Below the pieces are notes generated by a model. It did not search any database. It was not told where the DNA came from and was given only the letters and a program-made list of their open reading frames with translations. A stretch of DNA of 6,680 nucleotides from an uncultured Alphaproteobacteria bacterium (GTDB lineage: Bacteria; Pseudomonadota; Alphaproteobacteria; Caulobacterales; Caulobacteraceae), in contig CAIYSH010000317.1 of the NCBI GenBank assembly GCA_903928755.1, forward strand, positions 1 through 6,680, written 5' to 3'. Below are positions 1 to 4,603 of this stretch, piece by piece. Position numbers and translations under genes: made by a program. How positions within the stretch are numbered: position 1 is the stretch's first letter; every line of letters starts with the position of its first letter.

Positions 1-318
1 GGCATTGGCCCGGTTCCCGCCGTGGAGCGTCTGTTCGCCCGCACGGGTATGGGCTGGGATGACATCGACCTGGTGGAACTGAATGAGGCCTTCGCACCCC
101 AGGTCCTCGCCGTCCTGCGCGGTTGGGGCTGGGACGAACGCGACCGTCTGAACGTCAATGGATCGGGGATTTCCCTGGGCCACCCCATCGGCGCCACGGG
201 CGGCCGGATCCTGGCCAACCTGCTGCGGGAGCTGCAACGGCGGGATGGTCGCTACGGCCTTGAGACCATGTGCATCGGCGGCGGCCAGGGCATTGCCGCC
301 ATCTTCGAACGCGCCTGA
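1..318 (+). CDS. Thiolase family acetyl-CoA acetyltransferase, C-terminal part (5' end outside window)
   Basis: This is the last 105 residues of a thiolase, open at the left edge in frame 1 and ending in TGA. Thiolases either condense two acyl-CoAs or cleave 3-ketoacyl-CoA with CoA in the cytoplasm. Seen here: the NEAF motif (visible residues 28-31), whose Asn helps form an oxyanion hole; the GHPIGATG loop with the catalytic His at visible residue 61; and the CIGGGQG loop with the second catalytic Cys at visible residue 91. The acylated Cys of the N-terminal half lies outside the window, so activity cannot be fully judged. The next gene, an enoyl-CoA hydratase-like protein, starts 2 bases after the stop, which suggests a fatty-acid or acyl-CoA degradation operon. 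The visible part does not show whether the enzyme is biosynthetic (PhaA-like) or degradative (FadA/PaaJ-like). Confidence 0.93.
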   Translation, partial: GIGPVPAVERLFARTGMGWDDIDLVELNEAFAPQVLAVLRGWGWDERDRLNVNGSGISLGHPIGATGGRILANLLRELQRRDGRYGLETMCIGGGQGIAAIFERA

Positions 319-320
319 TC

Positions 321-1148
321 GTGGACCTCAAGGCCACCCGGTACGAGATTGCGGACGGCGTGGCCGTGGTCACCCTGGCGCGACCCAAGCGCCGCAATGC
401 CTGGACCGGGCGGATGCACACCGAATACCGCTGGATCCTGGCCCAGGCCGATCAGGATCCGGCCGTGCGGGTGATCGTCGTGACCGGGGACCCTGATGGC
501 CAGGCCTTCTGTGCCGGGGCTGACCTTGGTGCGCTCGACGGCCACGCGGAAAAGGGTCGCTATGACAGCGGCACTGACGAGACCATTTCCATGCCGGGTT
601 TCGGGGTTGACCCGGCCTTTGATGCGACCTTCGCCTATCATTTCGGGGTGGGAAAGCCGATTATTGCGGCGATCAATGGTCCGGCGGCCGGGGTGGGGCT
701 GGTGCTCGCCGCCTTTGCCGACCTCCGGTTCTGCGTGCCCGGGGCCAAGTTCACTGCGGCCCACGGCCGGTTCAACTTCCCCGCAGAGTTTGGTCTGTCC
801 TGGGTGTTGCCAAGGATTGTCGGCCTGACCCACGCCAATGACATCCTGCTTTCAAGCCGGACATTTACCTCGGAGGAAGCCATGTCGATGGGCTTCCTCA
901 ACCGGCTGGTTCCGCCACAGGACCTGATGGCCCAGGTGCTGGACTATGCGCAGGCCCTGGCCCGCAATGTCGCGCCAGGTTCGGCCCGGGAGTCCAAGCG
1001 ACAGATCTATCGCGATCTGCACCGCGATGCAGCGTCTTCGGTGATCGCAGCCGAGCGCCTGCTGGAAGCCATGATCCGGGAGCCCGACTACAAGGAGGGC
1101 GTCCGGGCCTGGACTGAAAAGCGCCCTGCGGCCTGGACCGGGGGATGA
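321..1148 (+). CDS. Enoyl-CoA hydratase/isomerase family protein
   Basis: A 275-residue crotonase-fold protein acting on acyl-CoA thioesters in the cytoplasm. I chose the GTG at 321, 2 bases after the thiolase stop. It gives the usual short N-terminus (ATRYEIADGVAVVTLARP), whereas the in-frame ATG at 270 would add unrelated residues inside the thiolase gene. No good Shine-Dalgarno is visible, so translational coupling is likely. Motifs: RRNAW (24-28), the CoA/oxyanion loop QAFCAGADL (61-69), the second oxyanion glycines AAGVGLVLA (122-130), and PAEFGLSWVLPRIVG (154-168). By alignment from memory, the first catalytic Glu of rat mitochondrial hydratase (Glu144) is Val128 here, while Glu156 sits where PaaG-type isomerases carry their catalytic Asp. 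It may therefore be an isomerase or another crotonase member rather than a classical hydratase. It overlaps the next gene by 4 bases (ATGA). Confidence 0.9.
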   Translation: MDLKATRYEIADGVAVVTLARPKRRNAWTGRMHTEYRWILAQADQDPAVRVIVVTGDPDGQAFCAGADLGALDGHAEKGRYDSGTDETISMPGFGVDPAFDATFAYHFGVGKPIIAAINGPAAGVGLVLAAFADLRFCVPGAKFTAAHGRFNFPAEFGLSWVLPRIVGLTHANDILLSSRTFTSEEAMSMGFLNRLVPPQDLMAQVLDYAQALARNVAPGSARESKRQIYRDLHRDAASSVIAAERLLEAMIREPDYKEGVRAWTEKRPAAWTGG

Positions 1149-1624
1149 CCCGGGAGGAGCTGGCGGGACTGCTGGACGACCTCGCCCCGGATCTGGCTGT
1201 CCTGTCCCATCCCTGGCGTCTGATCGGCAGCGCCGCCCTTATGGTGGCGGGCGTGGATTGGCCGTCCTGTGATGATGTCGACATACTGACGACAACCGAG
1301 GGAGCCCGGGCGTTGGAAGGTATCTGGTCCGATTGTCGGGATCACGGCTTCCAGCCTGATCGTTCGGCACCCTTCCGGTCGCGGTTTTCCCGTTACCGGT
1401 TCGGCCAGGCGCGGGTTGAGGTCATGGGTGATCTCGAGATCCGGCGACTGGACGGCTGGACCCTGCTGGATCCGGGGCCCCTCAGCCTGCATCAGTTTGG
1501 CGGTGGCATGTGGCCGGCCCCGGGGCTGGATGACCAGAAGCGGATCCTGCAGACCTTTGGCCGCCCCAAGGACCTGGAAAAAGTCGCCATGCTGGCCGGA
1601 GTCGTGTCCGCCCGCCGACGGTAG
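1145..1624 (+). CDS. Small nucleotidyltransferase-fold protein, function unknown
   Basis: A 159-residue soluble protein whose ATG overlaps the hydratase stop (ATGA), so it is probably translated by coupling and belongs to the same operon. The first half shows the signature of the minimal nucleotidyltransferase fold: WRLIGSAALMVAG (24-36) with the Gly-Ser turn at 28-29, then DDVDILTT (43-50), where Asp44 and Asp46 would be metal ligands. ARVEVMGDLEI (89-99) offers Glu92 as the third carboxylate. Near the end, GRPKDLEKVAML (139-150) resembles the R-x-KDL segment seen in AbiEii/AadA/MNT-type nucleotidyltransferases. There is no signal peptide or membrane segment. The length fits a bare catalytic domain without a large helical substrate domain. 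The substrate is unknown: it could be an enzyme, an orphan toxin-antitoxin-type NTase, or inactive. The fold call rests on motifs only; I do not recognise a named family. Confidence 0.75.
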   Translation: MTREELAGLLDDLAPDLAVLSHPWRLIGSAALMVAGVDWPSCDDVDILTTTEGARALEGIWSDCRDHGFQPDRSAPFRSRFSRYRFGQARVEVMGDLEIRRLDGWTLLDPGPLSLHQFGGGMWPAPGLDDQKRILQTFGRPKDLEKVAMLAGVVSARRR

Positions 1625-1628
1625 GGTG

Positions 1629-1657
1629 TTGAGTTTCCGTCGCGCCTCGTGTAGATG
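1629..1657 (+). promoter_or_regulatory. Possible housekeeping promoter for rplJL
   Basis: TTGAGT at 1629-1634, a gap of 14 bases counted from the 7-base -35 element, then TGTAGATG at 1650-1657. The latter keeps the TANAW core of the Caulobacter sigma-73 -10 consensus (GCTANAWC, usually 10-14 bases from TTGACGS). It begins 5 bases after the stop of the upstream gene and would give a leader of roughly 300 bases before rplJ. Both boxes are imperfect, so this is a weak call. Confidence 0.3.
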
Positions 1658-1675
1658 CCGCGGCTTCTAGAGTTT

Positions 1676-1720
1676 CGCCTCCTCCGCCAAGGGGAGGCGG
1701 GTTCGGGGGTTCGCCCCCGA
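1676..1720. repeat. Pair of GC-rich inverted repeats, palindromic intergenic element
   Basis: Two hairpins lie head to tail. CGCCTCC (1676-1682) pairs with GGAGGCG (1693-1699) around a 10-base loop. TCGGGGG (1703-1709) pairs with CCCCCGA (1714-1720) around a TTCG tetraloop. No T-run follows either, so a simple intrinsic terminator for the upstream operon is not supported. The compact form fits a REP-like dispersed palindrome or a transcription-end or RNA-stability structure. Copy number in the genome cannot be seen from here. Confidence 0.5.
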
Positions 1721-1737
1721 TCCTGTCCATGAACTGC

Positions 1738-1844
1738 GAGGTTTCCGGGGTCACCGGAGACCATAATCGGCGGAAGAGCCCTTCCGTGATCGTGGGGAGA
1801 CGGGGAGATGAGGTTTCCAGTGGCCCCGCGTATTCGCGCATGGG
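1738..1844 (+). promoter_or_regulatory. Distal part of rplJ leader: hairpins and GGAGAC/GGTTTCC elements
   Basis: Three hairpins are visible. GGTTTCCGG (1740-1748) pairs with CCGGAGACC (1754-1762), 9 bp with one G-U and a 5-base loop. CGGAAG (1771-1776) pairs with CTTCCG (1781-1786) around AGCC. CCCCGCG (1824-1830) pairs with CGCG (1835-1838) and, past a 3-base bulge, GGG (1842-1844). GAGGTTTCC occurs twice (1738-1746 and 1810-1818). GGAGAC-type words occur at 1756, 1796 and 1849, with GGAGAT at 1804. GGTTTCC is complementary to GGAGACC, which is also the rplJ Shine-Dalgarno word. The pairings are read directly; a regulatory role is inferred. Confidence 0.4.
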
Positions 1845-1848
1845 TGTC

Positions 1849-1962
1849 GGAGACTGCGGCTTCTCAAGGACAGGCTGATCTTCGGGTCCGGATTCCGGGC
1901 CTTAAGATCCTATTGCGGCTTCGGGAATTGTCCCGAGGTCGGACCTGAGTATGGAGACCGCA
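1849..1962 (+). promoter_or_regulatory. Probable L10 leader (autoregulatory 5' UTR of rplJL)
   Basis: In many bacteria the L10-(L12) complex binds its own mRNA leader and represses translation. The stretch before rplJ contains GGAGACTGCGG (1849-1859) and a long hairpin: GATCTT (1877-1882) pairs with AAGATC (1904-1909), enclosing GGTCCGG (1885-1891) with CCGGGCC (1895-1901). The CCTTAA at 1900-1905 resembles what I remember of alphaproteobacterial L10 leaders. Next comes TCGGGA (1921-1926) paired with TCCCGA (1931-1936). ATTGCGG (1912-1918) can pair with CCGCAAT (1958-1964), covering the start of the rplJ AUG. Position and motifs support the call; no covariance-model search was possible. Confidence 0.5.
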
Positions 1963-2478
1963 ATGGACCGCGCTCAAAAGCAGGTTTCGATCGAGACGCT
2001 CAAGGGCGTTTTCGAAGAGGCCGGCGCCGTGGTCGTGACCCACAATCTGGGTCTGACTGTTGCGGAAATGACCGATCTTCGGGGCCGCCTCCGCAAGGAA
2101 GGTGCCCATCTGAAGGTGGTGAAGAACACCCTGGCTCAAAAGGCCTTGGCCGGTTCGATCGGTGAGGCGGGCGACGCCCTCTTCACCGGCCCCGTGGCCA
2201 TCGCCTATGCGCCGGACCCTGTTTCCGCCGCCAAGGTCGCAACCCAGTTCGCGAAAGAGAACGACAAGCTCGCCATCATCGGCGGCTTCATGGGTAAGGA
2301 CATTCTGGACAACAAGGGCATTGGGGCGCTCGCCACCCTGCCTTCGCTGGACGAACTCCGCGGCAAGCTCATCGGCCTTATCCAGGCACCTGCGACCAAG
2401 ATCGCCGGCGTCCTGCAGGCCCCCGGAGCGCAGATCGCGCGTGTCCTGTCGGCTTATGCCGCCAAAGACGCCGCCTGA
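1963..2478 (+). CDS. rplJ: 50S ribosomal protein L10
   Basis: A 171-residue L10, the base of the ribosomal stalk. It binds 23S rRNA with L11 and carries L7/L12 dimers on its C-terminal helix. The start at 1963 (MDRAQKQ) is preferred over the in-frame ATG at 1951, because GGAG at 1953-1956 lies 6 bases upstream and MDRAQKQ is the usual alphaproteobacterial N-terminus. Visible landmarks: AGAVVVTHNLGLTVAEMTDLR (20-40), the RNA-binding KVVKNTLAQKAL (51-62), LFTGPVAIAY (73-82), LPSLDELRGKLIGLIQAP (126-143), and the C-terminal helix around 144-165 (ATKIAGVLQAPGAQIARVLSAY), the L12 docking region. Length is normal and no frameshift is seen. rplL follows after 48 bases. The gene upstream is not rplA or rplK, so this cluster is separated from the L11-L1 genes. 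Confidence 0.97.
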   Translation: MDRAQKQVSIETLKGVFEEAGAVVVTHNLGLTVAEMTDLRGRLRKEGAHLKVVKNTLAQKALAGSIGEAGDALFTGPVAIAYAPDPVSAAKVATQFAKENDKLAIIGGFMGKDILDNKGIGALATLPSLDELRGKLIGLIQAPATKIAGVLQAPGAQIARVLSAYAAKDAA

Positions 2479-2511
2479 TCGGTATTTCCCAGATAACCAA
2501 CCTCATCACCT

Positions 2512-2517
2512 AAAGGA
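2512..2517 (+). promoter_or_regulatory. Ribosome-binding site of rplL
   Basis: AAAGGA lies 9 bases before the ATG at 2527, in the 48-base rplJ-rplL spacer. A separate site for rplL fits the need for several L12 copies per L10. Confidence 0.6.
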
Positions 2518-2526
2518 TCAAACCCT

Positions 2527-2904
2527 ATGTCTAAGCTTGAAAAGCTGGTCGAAGACCTCTCCGCCCTGACCGTTCTGGAAGCTTCGGAACTCTCGAAGCT
2601 CCTCGAAGAAAAGTGGGGCGTTTCCGCCGCCGCTCCCGTCGCCGTGGCCGCCGCCGCCGCCGCCGCTCCGGCCGAAGCTGCTGAAGAGCAGACCGAGTTC
2701 ACCGTTGTCCTGACGGATGGCGGCGAAAAGAAGATCAACGTGATCAAGGAAGTCCGCGGCGTCCGTCCGGACCTCGGCCTGAAGGAAGCCAAGGACCTGG
2801 TCGAAGGCGCGCCTCAGAACGTCGTCGAAAACGTTTCGAAGCAACAGGCCGACGAAGTCGCCAAGAAGCTTACCGAAGCCGGCGCCAAGGTCACCATCAA
2901 GTAA
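2527..2904 (+). CDS. rplL: 50S ribosomal protein L7/L12
   Basis: A 125-residue L7/L12, the multi-copy stalk protein that recruits and activates translational GTPases (EF-Tu, EF-G, IF2). The architecture is complete. Residues 1-31 form the helical dimerisation and L10-binding domain (KLEKLVEDLSALTVLEASEL). Residues about 33-53 form an Ala/Pro-rich flexible hinge, including a run of seven alanines at 41-47. Residues 57-125 form the globular domain with the conserved factor-binding helix region GLKEAKDLVEGAP (84-96). The start is fixed by AAAGGA 9 bases upstream and by family length. It is expected to be cotranscribed with rplJ and under the same L10-leader control. A strong terminator begins 30 bases after the TAA stop. 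Confidence 0.98.
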   Translation: MSKLEKLVEDLSALTVLEASELSKLLEEKWGVSAAAPVAVAAAAAAAPAEAAEEQTEFTVVLTDGGEKKINVIKEVRGVRPDLGLKEAKDLVEGAPQNVVENVSKQQADEVAKKLTEAGAKVTIK

Positions 2905-2908
2905 GACA

Positions 2909-2923
2909 GACGCTTCCAGCGTC
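2909..2923 (+). other. Small hairpin just after rplL
   Basis: GACGC (2909-2913) pairs with GCGTC (2919-2923) around TTCCA, followed by ATGTTTT. It sits between the rplL stop and the main terminator. It may be an mRNA 3'-end structure or a weak first terminator. Confidence 0.35.
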
Positions 2924-2934
2924 ATGTTTTGAAG

Positions 2935-2968
2935 CAGGCCCGGGGGGAAACCGCCGGGCCTGTTTTTT
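2935..2968 (+). terminator. Intrinsic terminator of rplJL
   Basis: CAGGCCCGG (2935-2943) pairs perfectly over 9 bp with CCGGGCCTG (2954-2962), and six Ts (2963-2968) follow directly. This is a textbook Rho-independent terminator in the plus direction. On the minus strand the hairpin is not followed by a T-run, so it is directional. The T-run overlaps the stop codon (2967-2969) of the convergent serine hydrolase gene. Confidence 0.88.
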
Positions 2969-4256
2969 ATGGCTCAAGGCCCCAGTCCACCAGGATTTCT
3001 TCCGGTCGGGTCAGGGTCGAACCCTGGCCGGCGGGCCGGCCCGTCTCGGGCATGCCATTGATTGCCCAGACCAGGGTGCGTCCGTCCTTCAGATTCCAGA
3101 ACAGGCCGGTCATCCAGCCATAGGCGTCGCCCAGATGGCCTCGCCAGTCCGCACTCCCGGGGCCGAAGAAGGCGTCGCCTGTTGGGCCAGGGCGGCCTGT
3201 GGGGGTCTGCATGCCCAGGCCATAGCCCTGGAACACCCCTTCATCGGTCTGGCCGTTCGGGTGAACCGGGTCGAGGCTCCAGGCCGGGGTTACCATTCGG
3301 GAGAGACTCCCGGCGTCCATCACCTGACGACCGCGCCACCTTCCCCCCGCGGCGAAGGTCTGCGCCAGGCGGTCCATATCCTGGAGGCTGAGGCGAAGGC
3401 CTCCCAGTGGCGAGGTCAGGAAACCGTTTTCGCCAAGACGATAGTCAGCAAGATTCACCTCCGGAACGTCCTTGGCCTTAGCCAGGAAGAGGTCAGGGAA
3501 GGGCGGTGGCGGCGCGTCGACCTGGGGCGTCCAGGCACCATTCAGCCAGCGCATGCCCGCCGCCGCCTTGGCGCGTTTGGCGGCGGAGACGCTGCTCCAG
3601 TTATAGCCGATGTCCAGACCCATGGGCGCGAACAGGCGCTCATGCATCAAGAGGTCGAACCTCTGACCGCTCAGGGCTTCGGCGATCTGGGCCAGGAGGG
3701 CGAAGTTCACGTCGGCATAGGTGAACCAGACGCCGGGACGATAGGCGGCAGGGCCGAACCACTGACCTTCATCAAAATGCCGGCCGCCAGCCAGGAAGGC
3801 CTCACTCAGCGAGTGGCCGAGGGGCACGGGATAGCTGGGGCCGTTCCGCAGGCCGCTGGTATGGGAAAGCAGCATGCGCGGCGTGATCGGCGTGTCCGGA
3901 AATGCAGGATGCCGCAGCCGGAAGCCAAGATGGTCCGATGCGTCGGAGTCCAGGCTTACGCCCTTGACCGAAAACAGGGGGAGGATCGCGACCGTGGCGA
4001 TCATCTTCGAGACTGAGGCCACCCTGAACGGAGCATCCAGGGTGAAGGGCCTGAAGGCACCTTGCGGACCCCAGGCGCGGCCGATGGCCAGCTGTCGCAG
4101 GACGCGGCCTTCGGGCCCCCTTGCGATCAGGCCGGCGCTGAGCATTCCCGGCCCGGCCGCTGGGGCAACAAGGCCTGTAGGTGGGGCTTTTGCTGCAGCA
4201 AGTCCAAGTCCGGCAAGACCGAAGGTGACCGTTCGGCGGTGCGGAGCGTGAGACAT
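2967..4256 (-). CDS. Serine hydrolase, class C beta-lactamase/esterase family, exported
   Basis: A 429-residue protein of the Beta-lactamase (PF00144-type) fold, a group that includes esterases, D-aminopeptidases, PBP-like enzymes and AmpC. The start at 4256 is supported by AGGAGG (plus-strand CCTCCT, 4262-4267) 5 bases upstream. Motifs: nucleophile S81-V-S-K84; LLSHTSGLR (129-137), typical of the family; second motif Y180-A-D182 in FTYADVNFALL, in place of strict Y-x-N; third motif H374-L-G376 in GHLGDAYGWMTG. The N-terminus (HRRTVTFGLAGLGLAAAKA) has paired arginines at 7-8 and a hydrophobic stretch, so it is a likely signal peptide, perhaps Tat, with an uncertain cleavage site. The motifs cannot settle the substrate, and beta-lactam resistance should not be assumed. 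It is convergent to rplL and divergent from rpoB, an unusual location. Confidence 0.9.
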   Translation of the reverse strand: MSHAPHRRTVTFGLAGLGLAAAKAPPTGLVAPAAGPGMLSAGLIARGPEGRVLRQLAIGRAWGPQGAFRPFTLDAPFRVASVSKMIATVAILPLFSVKGVSLDSDASDHLGFRLRHPAFPDTPITPRMLLSHTSGLRNGPSYPVPLGHSLSEAFLAGGRHFDEGQWFGPAAYRPGVWFTYADVNFALLAQIAEALSGQRFDLLMHERLFAPMGLDIGYNWSSVSAAKRAKAAAGMRWLNGAWTPQVDAPPPPFPDLFLAKAKDVPEVNLADYRLGENGFLTSPLGGLRLSLQDMDRLAQTFAAGGRWRGRQVMDAGSLSRMVTPAWSLDPVHPNGQTDEGVFQGYGLGMQTPTGRPGPTGDAFFGPGSADWRGHLGDAYGWMTGLFWNLKDGRTLVWAINGMPETGRPAGQGSTLTRPEEILVDWGLEP

Positions 4257-4261
4257 GAAGG

Positions 4262-4267
4262 CCTCCT
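4262..4267 (-). promoter_or_regulatory. Ribosome-binding site of the serine hydrolase
   Basis: AGGAGG on the minus strand, 5 bases before the ATG at 4256. This perfect Shine-Dalgarno decides the start against the longer in-frame extension reaching 4400. Confidence 0.8.
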
Positions 4268-4448
4268 GATGACGGCGACAGCAGTGCGACTCAGCTTGGC
4301 TAGACCGGATTGCGACGGGTGGGCGAGGGGGTTTCTCAAAAAAAACTGTGCAGAGGGCTTTTCTTCCGTGAGTAAAACCCCTAACTGGGCGGCTCCGCAA
4401 AATCCGGCTTCGCTCTAGACGCGATTCTGCGTGCGCATACGTTCCGAG
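4268..4448. other. Divergent intergenic region between serine hydrolase and rpoB, upstream half
   Basis: No gene is supported here. It should hold the hydrolase promoter (minus) and probably an rpoB promoter (plus), but no convincing -35/-10 pair is visible. A -10-like GCTAGACC (4299-4306, plus) matches 7 of 8 positions of the Caulobacter GCTANAWC consensus but has no TTG-type -35 at the right distance. An A8 run (4338-4345) and the relatively AT-rich stretch 4332-4385 could act as an UP-like or bent element. Confidence 0.35.
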
Positions 4449-4582
4449 GCATGGCCCGTTACCCTCCGGCCATGCGAGGGAATGCCCCTGGCGTTGTTAG
4501 GGGTTCCAGTGTCCGGCTCCCGTCTGGGGGTTGAGGGTGGACACGGGATATTGAAACGACCTGACAGGCGGAAACCGTTCCG
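4449..4582 (+). promoter_or_regulatory. Structured leader in front of rpoB
   Basis: Four successive hairpins can be drawn. GCATGGCC (4449-4456) pairs perfectly with GGCCATGC (4468-4475). GGAA plus CCCCT (4479-4489) pairs with AGGGG plus TTCC (4499-4507), leaving a 2-base bulge. GTGTCC (4509-4514) pairs with GGACAC (4539-4544), enclosing CTCCC/GGGGG (4517-4521/4526-4530). CGGAA (4569-4573) pairs with TTCCG (4578-4582). None is followed by a T-run. This suggests a folded 5' UTR or a protein-binding region, but GC-rich DNA folds easily by chance. Confidence 0.4.
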
Positions 4583-4592
4583 TGTGTCGCTC

Positions 4593-4598
4593 AAGGGA
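4593..4598 (+). promoter_or_regulatory. Ribosome-binding site of rpoB
   Basis: AAGGGA lies 5 bases before the ATG at 4604, followed by a run of A. It supports MAQSFTGKKRIR as the N-terminus, which also matches the family start. Confidence 0.75.
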
Positions 4599-4603
4599 AA
4601 AAA

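Noticed and set aside
270..320. Hydratase start at the ATG at 270
   Set aside because: It lies 51 bases inside the thiolase gene and encodes Arg-rich residues foreign to the family. The GTG at 321 gives the normal N-terminus.
252..833. 193-codon minus-strand frame under the thiolase and hydratase
   Set aside because: It is antisense to two recognised enzymes and contains no recognisable domain.
1951..1962. rplJ start at the ATG at 1951
   Set aside because: The GGAG at 1953-1956 would lie inside the gene, and MDRAQKQ at 1963 is the family N-terminus.
1625..1962. A small unannotated gene or tRNA in the gap before rplJ
   Set aside because: No cloverleaf and no frame with a plausible start and ribosome-binding site was found. 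The hairpins and L10-leader features explain the region better.
3135..4016. 293-codon open frame on the plus strand
   Set aside because: It is antisense to the serine hydrolase, which has all its motifs, a signal peptide and a perfect Shine-Dalgarno. This is a shadow frame.
2967..4256. Recent horizontal insertion of the hydrolase gene
   Set aside because: No inverted-repeat ends, target duplication, transposase or integrase is visible, and its GC-rich composition matches the neighbours.
4257..4400. N-terminal extension of the serine hydrolase to an ATG at 4400
   Set aside because: It would add 48 residues of low-complexity, non-homologous sequence before the signal peptide and ignore the AGGAGG placed 5 bases before 4256.
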